DNA of 64,000 nt from FEN-299 sp963727765 (GCA_963727765.1 CAVSGZ010000007.1:650073-714072); one strand, 5' to 3'. Shown: positions 1 to 13,040, counted from the stretch's first letter. The notes: a model not told the origin generated them from the sequence alone. Made by a program: numbers and translations.

Positions 1-1638
1 CACGGCGACGATGTTGTCGGCGAGGCGGTGGTTGAGGCCCGCCACGCGGCCGAGCAGCGCCGAACTCGCGGTGTTGAGGTCCACGCCGACCTCGCAGACG
101 CAGTCCTCGATCGTGGCCACGAGCGCGCGCGAGAGATGGGCCTGGTTGACGTCGTGCTGGTACTGCCCCACACCGATCGTCCGCGGCTCGATCTTGACGA
201 GTTCGGCCAGCGGGTCCTGCAGCCTGTGCGCGACATTGACGGCAGCCCGCAGCGCGACCTCGAGCGCCGACAGCTCACGCGCGGCCAGGCGCGAGGAGGC
301 GAACGACGACGCTCCCGCCTCCGACACGATCACCTTGCTGAACCGGAGCTCTGGGAGGCGTTTCGCGACATCCGACAGCAGCCGGTCGGTCTCGCGCGAG
401 CCGCTGCCGTTGCCGATGCCCACCAGTTCGACGCCGTGGCGGGCGATCAGCCCCGCCAGCGCCTCCGCCGACGGGTCCCACTCGTTCTTCGGCTGGTGCG
501 GGAACATCGTCACCGTCTCGAGCACGGACCCGGCCGGATCGACGACGCCCACCTTGATGCCGGTGCGCAGACCCGGATCGATGCCCATCACGGTCCGCCG
601 CCCCGCCGGCGCCGCCATGAGCAGATCGCGCAGGCTCCGCGCGTAGCTCTGGATGGCGTCGCGCTCGGCCTGCTCACGCAGCCAGCCCTCGATCTCGACC
701 TGCACGTAAGGGAAGATCTTCATCTTCCACGCGCGGCGCACGGCATCGAGCAGCCACGCGTCGGCCGGCCGCCCTTGGTTCCCGATGCCGAAGTGCGCGG
801 CGACCATCTGCTCGGGAATGCCGGGCACCTCGTGCGGCGCCTCCACCGGACCCGGCGGCTGGCCCTCACACGCCTCGGTTGCGCCGGGCGCGGCCGCGGG
901 AGCCGCGTCGACCGGACCCGGCAGCACCAGCGTCAGGCGCAGCACGCCTTCCTTCCGGCCACGGAACAGGGCGAGAACACGATGCGCGGGCAGCGATCGG
1001 GCCGGCTCGCTGAAGGCGAAGTACTCGGCGAACTTCGCGCCCTTCTCCTGCTTCCCCTCGACCACCTTGGCCTGGAGGACGGCCTGGGCGAGCACGTGCT
1101 GGCGCAGGGCGTCGAGCAGGCGCGAGTCCTCGGCGAACCGCTCCATCAGGATCCAGCGGGCGCCGTCGAGCGCCGCCACGCGATCCGCGATGCCCTTCTC
1201 CGCGTCGACGAACCGGTCGCCCTCTTCATCCGGTGTGAGATGCGGGCTCGACAGCAGCAGGTCGGCCAGCGCCTCGAGGCCGAGCTCGCGCGCCTGGTTG
1301 GCGCGGCTGCGCCGCTTCTGCTTGAACGGCAGGTACAGGTCTTCGAGGCGCGCGCGCGTCTCGGCCGTGGCCACCTGGGCCTGCAGGTCGGGCGTGAGCC
1401 GCCCCTGCTCGCCGATGGCCTTGAGGATGAACGCCCGGCGCTCGTCGAGCTCGCGAACCTGCTGAAGCCGATCCTCCACGGCCCGGAGACAGGCGAGGGT
1501 CAGGCCACCGGTCGCCTCCTTTCGATACCGCGCGAGGAACGGCACCGTGGCCCCCTCGCTCAGCAGTCTCAGGACGGCTTCGATCTGGTCTTCCCGAACC
1601 CCGAGTTCCCCGGCTATCCGACGGACGGTCGTCTCCAT
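1..1638 (-). CDS. tex: Tex-family transcription accessory protein (5' part, cut by window edge)
   Basis: Read on the minus strand from the ATG at 1638, 546 codons stay open to the window edge. The product begins METTVRRIAGELGV, the N-terminal Tex HTH-like region, and continues through the Tex core. It contains the YqgF/RNase H-like segment around DPGLRTGIKVGVVDPAG and then the helix-hairpin-helix region (VGVDLNTAS). The C-terminal S1 RNA-binding domain would lie outside the window. Tex proteins are cytoplasmic nucleic-acid-binding factors linked to transcription and stress tolerance. The gene has its own start, about 67 bp downstream of the permease stop on the same strand, so the two may be co-transcribed. 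The family call is secure from the ordered motifs; the full length cannot be seen. Confidence 0.93.
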   Translation of the reverse strand, partial: METTVRRIAGELGVREDQIEAVLRLLSEGATVPFLARYRKEATGGLTLACLRAVEDRLQQVRELDERRAFILKAIGEQGRLTPDLQAQVATAETRARLEDLYLPFKQKRRSRANQARELGLEALADLLLSSPHLTPDEEGDRFVDAEKGIADRVAALDGARWILMERFAEDSRLLDALRQHVLAQAVLQAKVVEGKQEKGAKFAEYFAFSEPARSLPAHRVLALFRGRKEGVLRLTLVLPGPVDAAPAAAPGATEACEGQPPGPVEAPHEVPGIPEQMVAAHFGIGNQGRPADAWLLDAVRRAWKMKIFPYVQVEIEGWLREQAERDAIQSYARSLRDLLMAAPAGRRTVMGIDPGLRTGIKVGVVDPAGSVLETVTMFPHQPKNEWDPSAEALAGLIARHGVELVGIGNGSGSRETDRLLSDVAKRLPELRFSKVIVSEAGASSFASSRLAARELSALEVALRAAVNVAHRLQDPLAELVKIEPRTIGVGQYQHDVNQAHLSRALVATIEDCVCEVGVDLNTASSALLGRVAGLNHRLADNIVAV

Positions 1639-1705
1639 AACACCACGGCTCCCCGGCACACGACCCCTGATCCTAGCAAACTTCGCGAGGGGAATTCCGC
1701 CAATT

Positions 1706-3046
1706 TCACCCAAGGCGGTAGCGCACGACCAGGAAGTAGGCCACGAGCAGCGCCGCCATGACATAGGCCACGACATGGACGTCGCGGCGACGCCCGCTCA
1801 GGAGCTTGACCACCGGGTAGGCGATGAACCCGAGCGCCAGCCCGTCGGCGATCGACGAGGACAGCGGGATGCCCGCCATGGTCAGGAACACCGGGACGGC
1901 CTCCGACGGATCGTCCCACGCGACGCGGCGCGCGCTCTGCATCATCATTGCGCCCACGATCACGAGCGCCGGAGCGGTCAGCGGCGGGTAGCCGGCCATC
2001 ATCTTGACGAGCGGGCCGAACAGCAGGGCCAGCAGGAACAGCAGGCCGGTCACGACCGCCGTCAGGCCGGTTCGCCCGCCCGCCGCCACGCCCGCCGCGC
2101 TCTCGATGTAGCACGTGATGGTGCTCGTGCCCAGGCACGCGCCCGCGGTGATCCCGGTCGCGTCGACGAGCAGCGCGCGGCTGGCGCGGGGCAGCTTGCC
2201 GTCCTCGAGCAGGTTCGCCTGCTCGGCGACGCCGATGAGCGTGCCGACCGTGTCGAAGAGGCCCATGAAGAGGAACACGATCACGAACGGCAGGAGCTGC
2301 GGGTCGAGCGCCCGCCGGATGTCGGCCTGGAAAGCAGCCCGCCCGTGAATCTCCGGGAACCCGACGATGCCCGCAAATTGGATCTTCCCGAGCAGGAGCG
2401 CCAGCAGCGCCGACCCGAGCATGCCCCAGAGCAGCGCGCCGCGGACCTTCCGCGAGAGCAGCACGCCTGCCGCCACCAGCCCGACGGCGAACACGGCGAT
2501 GTCGGCAGACGCGAGCTGGTTGGTCAGCCCCACCAGCGTCCCCGGCTTGCCGACGATGAGCCCGGCATGCTGGAGGCCGATCGACGCGATGAACAGGCCG
2601 ATGCCGGCGGCGATGGCGTTGCGCATGCTCGGGCTGATGGCGTCGATGACGGCTTCTCGAACGCGCAGCCAGGTGAGCAGGATGAACGCCACGCCGGAGA
2701 GGAAGACCATGCCGAGCGCCGTCTGCCAGGGGTCCGGAACGGCGAGCCGGGCGAGCGCCATCACCACAGTCACGAAGAAGAAGTTCTCTCCCATCCCCGG
2801 CGCGAGCGCGATCGGGAAGTCGGCGAACACCCCCATCAGGATCGACGCGGCCGCCGCTCCGAGGCAGGTGGCCAGCAGCACGGCGCCCAGATCCATCCCG
2901 GTCGGGTGCCCGGCCAGGTCGGTGGAGAGGATCGCGGGCTGCACGAAGATGATGTAGGCCATCGTGAGGAAGGTCGTGAGGCCTGCCATCACCTCCATCC
3001 GCACGCTGGTGCCGCGCGACGCCAGCCTGAAGTAGCGAGAGAGCAC
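1706..3046 (-). CDS. NCS2-family purine permease, AzgA/PbuG type
   Basis: A 446-residue polytopic membrane protein of the NCS2 (nucleobase:cation symporter-2) family, AzgA-like branch, which imports hypoxanthine, guanine or adenine with protons. Hydrophobic segments run through the whole protein. Typical AzgA motifs are visible: GLTTFLTMAYIIFVQP near the N terminus, ALAPGMGENFFF, and the FLFMGLFDTVGTLIGVAEQA segment. I chose the GTG at 3046 because GAGGAGG lies 6 nt upstream and the protein then starts VLSRYFRLA, as in relatives; a longer frame upstream is arginine-rich and unlike the family. There is no purine riboswitch in the short upstream region. The exact substrate cannot be set from sequence alone. 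Confidence 0.9.
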   Translation of the reverse strand: MLSRYFRLASRGTSVRMEVMAGLTTFLTMAYIIFVQPAILSTDLAGHPTGMDLGAVLLATCLGAAAASILMGVFADFPIALAPGMGENFFFVTVVMALARLAVPDPWQTALGMVFLSGVAFILLTWLRVREAVIDAISPSMRNAIAAGIGLFIASIGLQHAGLIVGKPGTLVGLTNQLASADIAVFAVGLVAAGVLLSRKVRGALLWGMLGSALLALLLGKIQFAGIVGFPEIHGRAAFQADIRRALDPQLLPFVIVFLFMGLFDTVGTLIGVAEQANLLEDGKLPRASRALLVDATGITAGACLGTSTITCYIESAAGVAAGGRTGLTAVVTGLLFLLALLFGPLVKMMAGYPPLTAPALVIVGAMMMQSARRVAWDDPSEAVPVFLTMAGIPLSSSIADGLALGFIAYPVVKLLSGRRRDVHVVAYVMAALLVAYFLVVRYRLG

Positions 3047-3384
3047 GTCGGCCTCCTCGTCGGTGCACCGCCGTCGCGGCCGGCGCGTTCGGGGATGCTC
3101 CGGACGGGGGCGACGGTACCGGAGGGGGCAAAAAGCTGTCAAGTCCGGCGGTTTTCACTTTGCTGGTGCACGGCCTTCTGCTAGGCTAGCGGGGAGTGCA
3201 CAATCCTCCTGCCAGTAGTGGGACACGCCACGAGCCGATCGAACCCGCCCGTTCATTCGTCCCTCGCAGACGTCACAGCCTGAGCAGCCAGTGTTGAGCC
3301 TCACCACGATCAGTCGTTTCATTTGATCGCCGGGCGGCGCCGTGCACGAGCCGGCGGCGCGCGAGCGAGACAAGGAGCCAGCAC
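3047..3384. other. Intergenic region between divergent permease and RRM genes
   Basis: This 338-bp stretch separates two divergent genes. It should hold both promoters and a long 5' leader for the RRM gene. A weak sigma-70-like pair, TTGCTG and TAGGCT with about 16 bp between, lies near 3160-3190 on the plus strand. AAGGAG at 3372-3377 is the ribosome binding site for the RRM gene. I see no ORF or known riboswitch in it. Confidence 0.4.
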
Positions 3385-3732
3385 ATGGGGCGGAAGCTGT
3401 ACGTCGGGAACCTGCCGTATCAGGTGGGCGAAACGGAGCTGCAGGAGCTGTTCGCACAGGCGGGTGCGGTGGAATCGGTGCGCGTGATGCGCGACATGGC
3501 GACCGGGCGCGCGCGCGGCTTCGCGTTTGTCGAGATGGCGACCGACGAAGAGGCTCAGAAGGCGGCCACGCAGTTCAACGGGCACTCGCTCGGCGGACGG
3601 GCCCTCACGGTGAACGAGGCCAGGCCGAAGCCCGAGCACTCGGGCGGGTTCGGCGGCGGCCGCGGCGGGTTCGGCGGCGGCGGCGGCGGCGGTAACAGCC
3701 GCGGCGGCAACCGGCGCGAGCCGCGCTGGTAA
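3385..3732 (+). CDS. RRM-domain RNA-binding protein with glycine-rich tail
   Basis: 115 residues. An RNA recognition motif fills residues 2-80, with RNP2 as LYVGNL at the start and RNP1 as RGFAFVEM. It is followed by a low-complexity Gly/Arg tail (GGFGGGRGGFGGGGG). Small one-RRM proteins of this kind occur in many bacteria (cyanobacterial Rbp-type and others) and bind single-stranded RNA, often in cold or stress response. A strong AAGGAG lies 7 nt before the ATG. The 5' region is long, which would allow post-transcriptional control, but no specific element is recognised. It is followed by the PpiC gene on the same strand after about 100 bp. The target RNAs are unknown. Confidence 0.9.
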   Translation: MGRKLYVGNLPYQVGETELQELFAQAGAVESVRVMRDMATGRARGFAFVEMATDEEAQKAATQFNGHSLGGRALTVNEARPKPEHSGGFGGGRGGFGGGGGGGNSRGGNRREPRW

Positions 3733-3835
3733 CCCGGAACTTGCGGCCTGGAGGATGACGGAGGCGCGAGGGGGCGCGAGACCGGCGTCCCCCAACGCGG
3801 CATCTCCATCCCGACCATTCAGAGAGAGGTACGTT

Positions 3836-4852
3836 GTGAAGACTCGTCTTGCGCTGATCCTGATCGCCGTGGCCGTTGTGGCAGCCTGCAAGAAGGCTCC
3901 GGCCGAACCTCCGAAGCCCGCGGCCGCCCCTGGCACGACGGCGGCGGCCGTCAAGCCGGTGCCCGCCCAGTTGCCCGAGATCGTCGCGCGCGTCAACGGC
4001 AGCGCGATCGACCGCGGGGAATTCGAGCGCGCCGTCAAGACGATCGAAGGCCAGGCCGGCGGCCCGGTGCCGCCCGACCGGCGTGACGCCATCTACCGGC
4101 AGCTGCTCGACCAGCTCGTGGCGCTCCGGCTGCTGTCGCAGGAGTCCACGGCGCTGAAGCTCAGCGTCGCCGACGCCGACATCGACAGCCGAGTGGCGCA
4201 GATCAAGAGCCAGTTCCCCAACGAGCAGGCGTTCACCGCCGCGCTCGCCGAACGCCAGATGACGCCCGACAAGCTGCGGACCGAGATCCAGAGGCAGCTG
4301 CAGGCGATGAAGGTCGTCGAGACGCAGATCGGGCCCGGCGTGACCATCACCGACGCCGACATCGCCGACTTCTACGCGAAGAACCCCGACAAGTTCGAGG
4401 AGCCCGAGGCCGTGCACGTGGCGCACATCCTGATTCGGGTCCCCGAGAACGCCGACGCGGCGGCCAAGGGGAAGGCGAAGGCCGAGGCGACCGGCGTGCT
4501 GGCCCAGCTCAGGAAGGGCGGCGATTTCGCGGCGCTGGCCAAGCAGCACTCGCAGGATCCGGGGAGCGCCGCCAACGGCGGCGATCTGGGGTTCGTCCCC
4601 AAGGGCCAGACCGTGCCGGCGTTCGAGCAGGCCGCCTTCGCCCTCAAGCCGGGCCAGCTGAGCGGCCTCGTCGAATCGCCGTTCGGCTTCCACATCATCA
4701 AGATGGTCGCTCACCGCGACGGCCGCAAGGTGCCGCTCCAGGAAGTGAAGGCGCAGGTCGAGCAGTTCCTCAAGCAGCAGAAGATGCAGGAGAAGACGGC
4801 GGCTTACGTGGAGCAGCTCAAGAGCAAGGGCAAGATCGAAATCCTGATGTAG
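3836..4852 (+). CDS. PpiC-type peptidyl-prolyl isomerase lipoprotein (SurA/PrsA-like)
   Basis: 338 residues from the GTG at 3836, chosen because GAGAGAGG precedes it and the protein then opens with a lipoprotein signal, ALILIAVAVVAAC, ending in a VAAC lipobox. After a proline/alanine linker comes a SurA_N-like helical chaperone region (IVARVNGSAIDRGEFERAV to the KFEEPE segment). A parvulin rotamase domain follows, with VHVAHILIRV, GGDLGFVPKGQ and SPFGFHIIKMV. It should act on the periplasmic face of a membrane, helping exported proteins fold. A hairpin terminator follows the stop. It resembles PrsA and SurA equally, so I give no gene symbol. Confidence 0.92.
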   Translation: MKTRLALILIAVAVVAACKKAPAEPPKPAAAPGTTAAAVKPVPAQLPEIVARVNGSAIDRGEFERAVKTIEGQAGGPVPPDRRDAIYRQLLDQLVALRLLSQESTALKLSVADADIDSRVAQIKSQFPNEQAFTAALAERQMTPDKLRTEIQRQLQAMKVVETQIGPGVTITDADIADFYAKNPDKFEEPEAVHVAHILIRVPENADAAAKGKAKAEATGVLAQLRKGGDFAALAKQHSQDPGSAANGGDLGFVPKGQTVPAFEQAAFALKPGQLSGLVESPFGFHIIKMVAHRDGRKVPLQEVKAQVEQFLKQQKMQEKTAAYVEQLKSKGKIEILM

Positions 4853-4890
4853 CCCCGGCGCGAGGCGCCGGCCGACGCGGAGCAAGACCA

Positions 4891-4920
4891 GGGCAGGACA
4901 CGGGTCCTGCCCTTCTTGTT
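4891..4920 (+). terminator. Rho-independent terminator after the PpiC gene
   Basis: A 9-bp perfect GC-rich stem (GGGCAGGAC pairing with GTCCTGCCC) with a 4-nt loop ACGG is followed by TTCTTGTT on the plus strand. It begins 39 nt after the PpiC stop codon and lies just before the convergent tryptophanase stop at 4933. Confidence 0.85.
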
Positions 4921-4932
4921 GCGGCGCGACGC

Positions 4933-6303
4933 TTACAGCGGCTCGAAGCGCGCCGTGAAGTGCCGCAGCACGGTCGGCGCCGACACGATGCGGTAGCCGC
5001 GCAGACCGTCCTTCTGTCGCGCCACCTCGATGACCCCCTCGGCCACGTAGTCGATGTGCGACTGCGTGTAAACCCGCCGCGGGATCGCCAGCCGGACCAG
5101 ATCCATCGGGCCGGGCACTTCCGTGCCGTCGGGGTGCAGGCCGAACATCACCGTGCCGATCTCGACGCTTCGGATGCCCGCTTCGACGTAGAGCGCGTTG
5201 GCGAGCGCGATGCCGGGGTACTGGAGCGGCGGGATGTGCGGCAGCAGCGCCCGCGCGTCCAGATAGATCGCATGGCCTCCCGACGGCCTGATGGCCGGCA
5301 CGCCGGCGGCGGCCAGCTTGTCGCCCAGGTACTCGGTGGACCGGATACGGTACCGCAGGTACGGCTCCTCCACGACTTCCTCGAGCCCCCTCGCGATCGC
5401 CTCGAGGTCGTAGCCCGCCAGGCCGCCGTAGGTCGGGAACCCCTCGGTCAGGATCAGCAGGTTCCGCGCGGCCTCCGCCCAGGCGTCGTTGTTCATCGCC
5501 AGGAAGCCGCCGATGTTGGCCAGGCCGTCCTTCTTGGCCGACATCGTGCAGCCGTCGGCCAGCGAGAACATCTCCTGCGCGATCTCCTTCGGCGTGCGGT
5601 GCGCCTGGCCCGCTTCCCTGATCTTGATGAAGTAGGCGTTCTCGGCGAAGCGGCAGGCGTCGAGGAAGAGCGGCTTCTTGTAGCGGTCGCACAATGCGCG
5701 CACGCCGCGCAGGTTTTCGAGCGACACCGGCTGCCCGCCGCCCGAGTTGTTGGTGACCGTGACCATCACCAGCGGGATCCGGTCCCCGTCTTCGCGCAGC
5801 GTGCGCTCGAGCGCCTCGAGGTCCACGTTCCCTTTGAATGGGTGAATGAGCGCCGGCACCCGGCCCTCGGCGATGACGAGGTCGCGCGCCTCGCAGTCCT
5901 CCACCTCGATGTTGGCCCTCGTCGTGTCGAAGTGGCTGTTGTTGGGCACGACCAAGCCCGGCTTGAGGATGGTGTGAAACAGGATCCGCTCGGCGGCGCG
6001 CCCCTGGTGCGTCGGGATGACGTGGCGAAACCTGGTGAGGTCGCGGACGACCGACTCGAACCGGTAGAACGACCGGCTGCCGGCGTACGACTCGTCGCCC
6101 TGCATCAGCGCGCCCCACTGCGCGGCCGACATGGCCCCGGTGCCCGAGTCGGTGAGCAGGTCGATCAGGACGTCCTCGGCACGCAGCCGGAAGACGTTGT
6201 AGCCGGCCGCCTGCAGGGCGGCCTCGCGATCTTCGCGCCTCGTGAACTTGACGGCCTCGACCGACTTGATGCGGAACGGTTCGATGATGGTGCGGAAATT
6301 CAT
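4933..6303 (-). CDS. tnaA: Tryptophanase (PLP-dependent beta-eliminating lyase)
   Basis: 456 residues, the normal family length, starting at the ATG at 6303 (MNFRTIIEPF). Tryptophanase splits tryptophan into indole, pyruvate and ammonia in the cytoplasm; the close relative tyrosine phenol-lyase acts on tyrosine. The PLP lysine is K258 in TMSAKKDG. Two places that distinguish the sisters are tryptophanase-like. The motif is RSVEIG, where tyrosine phenol-lyases carry an arginine (MERG), and the C terminus is VLRHFTARF, with the histidine that is phenylalanine in tyrosine phenol-lyase. The start lies 5 nt after the terC stop, so the pair is likely one transcript. With the terC frame break in this sequence, the terC frame runs straight into this gene; that fusion is probably not real. 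Confidence 0.9.
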   Translation of the reverse strand: MNFRTIIEPFRIKSVEAVKFTRREDREAALQAAGYNVFRLRAEDVLIDLLTDSGTGAMSAAQWGALMQGDESYAGSRSFYRFESVVRDLTRFRHVIPTHQGRAAERILFHTILKPGLVVPNNSHFDTTRANIEVEDCEARDLVIAEGRVPALIHPFKGNVDLEALERTLREDGDRIPLVMVTVTNNSGGGQPVSLENLRGVRALCDRYKKPLFLDACRFAENAYFIKIREAGQAHRTPKEIAQEMFSLADGCTMSAKKDGLANIGGFLAMNNDAWAEAARNLLILTEGFPTYGGLAGYDLEAIARGLEEVVEEPYLRYRIRSTEYLGDKLAAAGVPAIRPSGGHAIYLDARALLPHIPPLQYPGIALANALYVEAGIRSVEIGTVMFGLHPDGTEVPGPMDLVRLAIPRRVYTQSHIDYVAEGVIEVARQKDGLRGYRIVSAPTVLRHFTARFEPL

Positions 6304-6308
6304 ATGAG

Positions 6309-7017
6309 TCAGGCCTTTTCCCTTCTTCCCTTCAGCTTCTCTTCCCTGCGCCCCCACGCGAGCGCCGCCAGGAAGATCGCGACAATCAGTCCGTACCCGA
6401 GCCACTCGGGCACGTCCCAGCCGATCACGCCGACCTGGTGCAGGTACCTGGATCAGGAGCCGGAGCCCGACCCACGCGATGATGACGAACGCCCCGTCGA
6501 CCAGCGCCGGGTACCGCTCCACGACCGACAGCAGCTGGCCGATCACCAGCCGCATCGCGATGATCCCGAGGATGCCGCCCGAGAGCACGACCCACGCCTT
6601 CTGCGACATCGCCACGGCCACGACGATCGAGTCGACGGCAAAGACGATGTCGGTCAGCTCGACCTTGACGACGGTCGCCCAGAACGGGGACAGCCCCAGC
6701 CACGGCCTGGCCTCGGGAACCGAACGCCGCCCCTCGGCCGGCTTCTCGCCGAAGAAATGCCGGAACGGCAGGTAGAGCAGATAGAGGGCCCCGGCCAGCT
6801 TCACCAGGCTGAGGCCGATCATGTAGAGACCGAACAGCAGCGCTGCCGATCGGAAAGCGAACGCGCCCACCACCCCGTAGCGCAGCGCCCGCTTGCGCTG
6901 CGCCTTGGGCAGCCCGAGGGCGAGCACCGCCAGCACCATGGCGTTGTCGGCGCTCAGCAGCCCCTCGAGGACCACGAGCATGAGGATGACGACGAAATCG
7001 TAGCCTTGGACGCTCAC
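6309..7017 (-). CDS. TerC-family integral membrane protein, frame broken near 6447
   Basis: Starting at the GTG at 7017, the product has the TerC/YjbE-like fold: LEGLLSADNAMVLAVLAL at the N terminus with the acidic motif of the family, then ELTDIVFAVDSIVVAVAM with the second acidic pair, and further membrane helices. TerC proteins are linked to metal-ion (manganese) export and tellurite resistance. At about 6447 one extra base shifts the frame. Removing it restores a last helix (GYGLIVAIFLAALAWG) and a stop at 6309-6311, giving about 235 residues. The span of 709 nt is 3n+1, as expected for a single insertion. It lies just upstream of tnaA. Sequence error is more likely than a true pseudogene. 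Confidence 0.8.
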
Positions 7018-7128
7018 AATCGCTGCCCACCGCGGCCCGAGGGCGGCCGCCAGCCCTCATTCTACCTTTCCCGGCGGCGGCGCGACGACCCGCCACGGCC
7101 CCGCCGCCCCGCGGCGCCGTCTCACAGG

Positions 7129-7147
7129 TTGACATATACCGTATCAA
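7129..7147. promoter_or_regulatory. HAIR-like operator (HspR binding site candidate)
   Basis: TTGACATATACCGTATCAA reads TTGA-N11-TCAA, the core arms and spacing of the HAIR element bound by HspR (consensus CTTGAGT-N7-ACTCAAG). It covers the -35 box and most of the spacer, so binding would block RNA polymerase. The inner GT/AC positions of the consensus are not kept, so this is a candidate site. Confidence 0.55.
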
Positions 7148-7157
7148 TGCCTATATT
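7129..7157 (+). promoter_or_regulatory. Near-consensus sigma-70 promoter of the hspR operon
   Basis: A perfect -35 TTGACA at 7129-7134, 17 bp of spacer and -10 TATATT at 7152-7157. Transcription would start near 7164, about 23 nt before the hspR start. It is one of the two strongest promoter matches in the window. Confidence 0.8.
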
Positions 7158-7186
7158 CGTCCTGTAGCAGCTTGTGGCGGGGTTCC

Positions 7187-7537
7187 ATGAGGATGACACG
7201 GGAGTTCTACTTCATCAGCAGCGCGGCGCGCCTGCTCGGCATGCACCCGCAGACGCTCCGCAAGTACGAGCGCCTGGGCTTCGTGCAGCCGACGCGCACG
7301 GTCGGCAGCATGCGCGTCTACTCGGGCGACGAGCTCGAGCGCCTGCGGCTCATCAAGCACCTGGTCGACGAGCTGGGCGTCAACCTGGCCGGGGTCGAGC
7401 GCCTGCTGTCGGTGGCCGACTCGGTCGGGCGCCTGCGGAGGCTGAGCGCCCGCGCGGACGCCCGGCGCCGCCTGGAGCGCGAGCTCGAGCGGCTCTGCGA
7501 GATCGTCGGCCTCGGCCGCGAGGACGGGAAGGGCTGA
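7187..7537 (+). CDS. hspR: HspR-type MerR-family heat-shock repressor
   Basis: 116 residues from the ATG at 7187 (MRMTREFYF); an ATG two codons later is also possible. The N-terminal winged helix-turn-helix of the MerR family is clear: FISSAARLLGMHPQTLRKYERLGFVQPTRT, then RVYSGDELERLRLIKHLVDELGVNLAGVE. The Leu/Arg-rich tail is a coiled coil for dimer formation. HspR represses dnaK/clpB-type operons with DnaK as corepressor. Here it is the first gene of an operon with a DnaJ-like protein and ClpB and sits behind a HAIR-like site, so autoregulation is very likely. The dnaJ gene starts 4 nt after its stop. Confidence 0.9.
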   Translation: MRMTREFYFISSAARLLGMHPQTLRKYERLGFVQPTRTVGSMRVYSGDELERLRLIKHLVDELGVNLAGVERLLSVADSVGRLRRLSARADARRRLERELERLCEIVGLGREDGKG

Positions 7538-7541
7538 CGCC

Positions 7542-8504
7542 ATGGAATTCAAGGACTACTACCAGACGCTCGGCCTCGCGAAGGCCGCCTCCGCCAAGGA
7601 GATCAAGCAGGCCTACCGCAAGCTGGCCCGCAAGTTCCACCCGGACGTCAATCCGGGCGACAAGACCGCGGAGTCGAAGTTCAAGGAGATCAACGAGGCC
7701 TACGAGGTGCTCGGGGACCCGGAGAAGCGCCGGAAGTACGACGAGCTCGGCGCCAACTGGCGGCAGTACGAGCAGGCGCAGCAGGCGGGCGCGTCGCCCT
7801 TCGGCGACCTCCACTGGGCGTCGACCGGCGCCGGACCGGGCGGATACCGCGCGGTCAATGAAGAGGAACTGCGGAGCATGTTCGGGGAGGCCAACCCGTT
7901 CTCCGAGTTCTTCCAGGCGTTCTTCGGCGGCGGGCCGTCGACCGAGCGCCGCGCGCGCGGGGCTCGGAGCACGCGGGTTCACGCCGGGCGGGACATCGAG
8001 GACGAGATTCAGCTGTCGCTCGAGGACGCCATCCGCGGGACGATGCGCCGGCTCTCCATCAAGCAGGAGGGGCACACGCGAACCGTCGACGTTCGGATCC
8101 CGCCGGGCGTTGGCGATGGGTCGCGCGTGCGCGTTCCCGGTGAGGGCGAGCACGGCGCCGCCGGCGGGCGACCGGGCGACCTCTATCTCCGGGTCCGCCT
8201 GGCGCCGCACCCGCGCTTCGAGCGGCGCGGGCGCGACCTGCACACCCAGGTGAGCGTACCGGTCACGACCGCCGTGCTCGGCGGCGAGGCGGAGGTCCCG
8301 ACCGCCGCGGAACGCCCGCTGCGCCTCAAGATCCCGCCCATGACGCAGAACGGGCAGGTGTTTCGGCTCAAGGGGCACGGGGTGCCGGCGCTCGGCAAGC
8401 CGAACGAGCGCGGTGACCTGTATGCCGCGGTCACCGTTGTGCTGCCGCGCCAGCTGACCCCTGAACAGCAACGGCATTACGAGGAACTGGCGAAGCTCGA
8501 GTAA
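7542..8504 (+). CDS. DnaJ-class co-chaperone of CbpA type
   Basis: 320 residues. The J domain is at 5-70, with the HPD motif at residues 33-35 (KFHPDVNPG). A Gly/Phe-poor linker follows (residues 75-145, including NPFSEFFQAFFGGG). Two beta-sandwich client-binding domains come next, RTVDVRIPPGVGDGSRVRVPGEG to the DLYLRV segment, then LRLKIPPMTQNGQVFRLKGHG. The four CxxCxGxG zinc repeats of classical DnaJ are absent, which makes it CbpA-like. It stimulates DnaK and hands clients to ClpB, which follows 13 nt downstream in the same operon. No dnaK or grpE is in the window. Confidence 0.92.
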   Translation: MEFKDYYQTLGLAKAASAKEIKQAYRKLARKFHPDVNPGDKTAESKFKEINEAYEVLGDPEKRRKYDELGANWRQYEQAQQAGASPFGDLHWASTGAGPGGYRAVNEEELRSMFGEANPFSEFFQAFFGGGPSTERRARGARSTRVHAGRDIEDEIQLSLEDAIRGTMRRLSIKQEGHTRTVDVRIPPGVGDGSRVRVPGEGEHGAAGGRPGDLYLRVRLAPHPRFERRGRDLHTQVSVPVTTAVLGGEAEVPTAAERPLRLKIPPMTQNGQVFRLKGHGVPALGKPNERGDLYAAVTVVLPRQLTPEQQRHYEELAKLE

Positions 8505-8517
8505 CTGGGGTGCGGAC

Positions 8518-11115
<2,598 letters not shown>

Positions 11116-11125
11116 AGGAGCATCC

Positions 11126-13015
<1,890 letters not shown>

Positions 13016-13040
13016 GAAAGGGCCGGCCTGCGTCCCGAGA

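Noticed and set aside
3047..3146. Purine riboswitch before the NCS2 permease
   Set aside because: Only about 100 nt lie upstream on the minus strand and no purine aptamer core or P1-P3 pairing is visible.
28..3184. Long plus-strand open frames opposite tex and the permease
   Set aside because: They are GC-driven shadows rich in Arg/Ala/Pro with no family motifs, while the minus strand encodes clear Tex and NCS2 proteins.
4933..6303. Tyrosine phenol-lyase instead of tryptophanase
   Set aside because: The arginine of the MERG motif is an isoleucine (VEIG) and the C-terminal phenylalanine position is histidine (LRHFTARF), both tryptophanase features.
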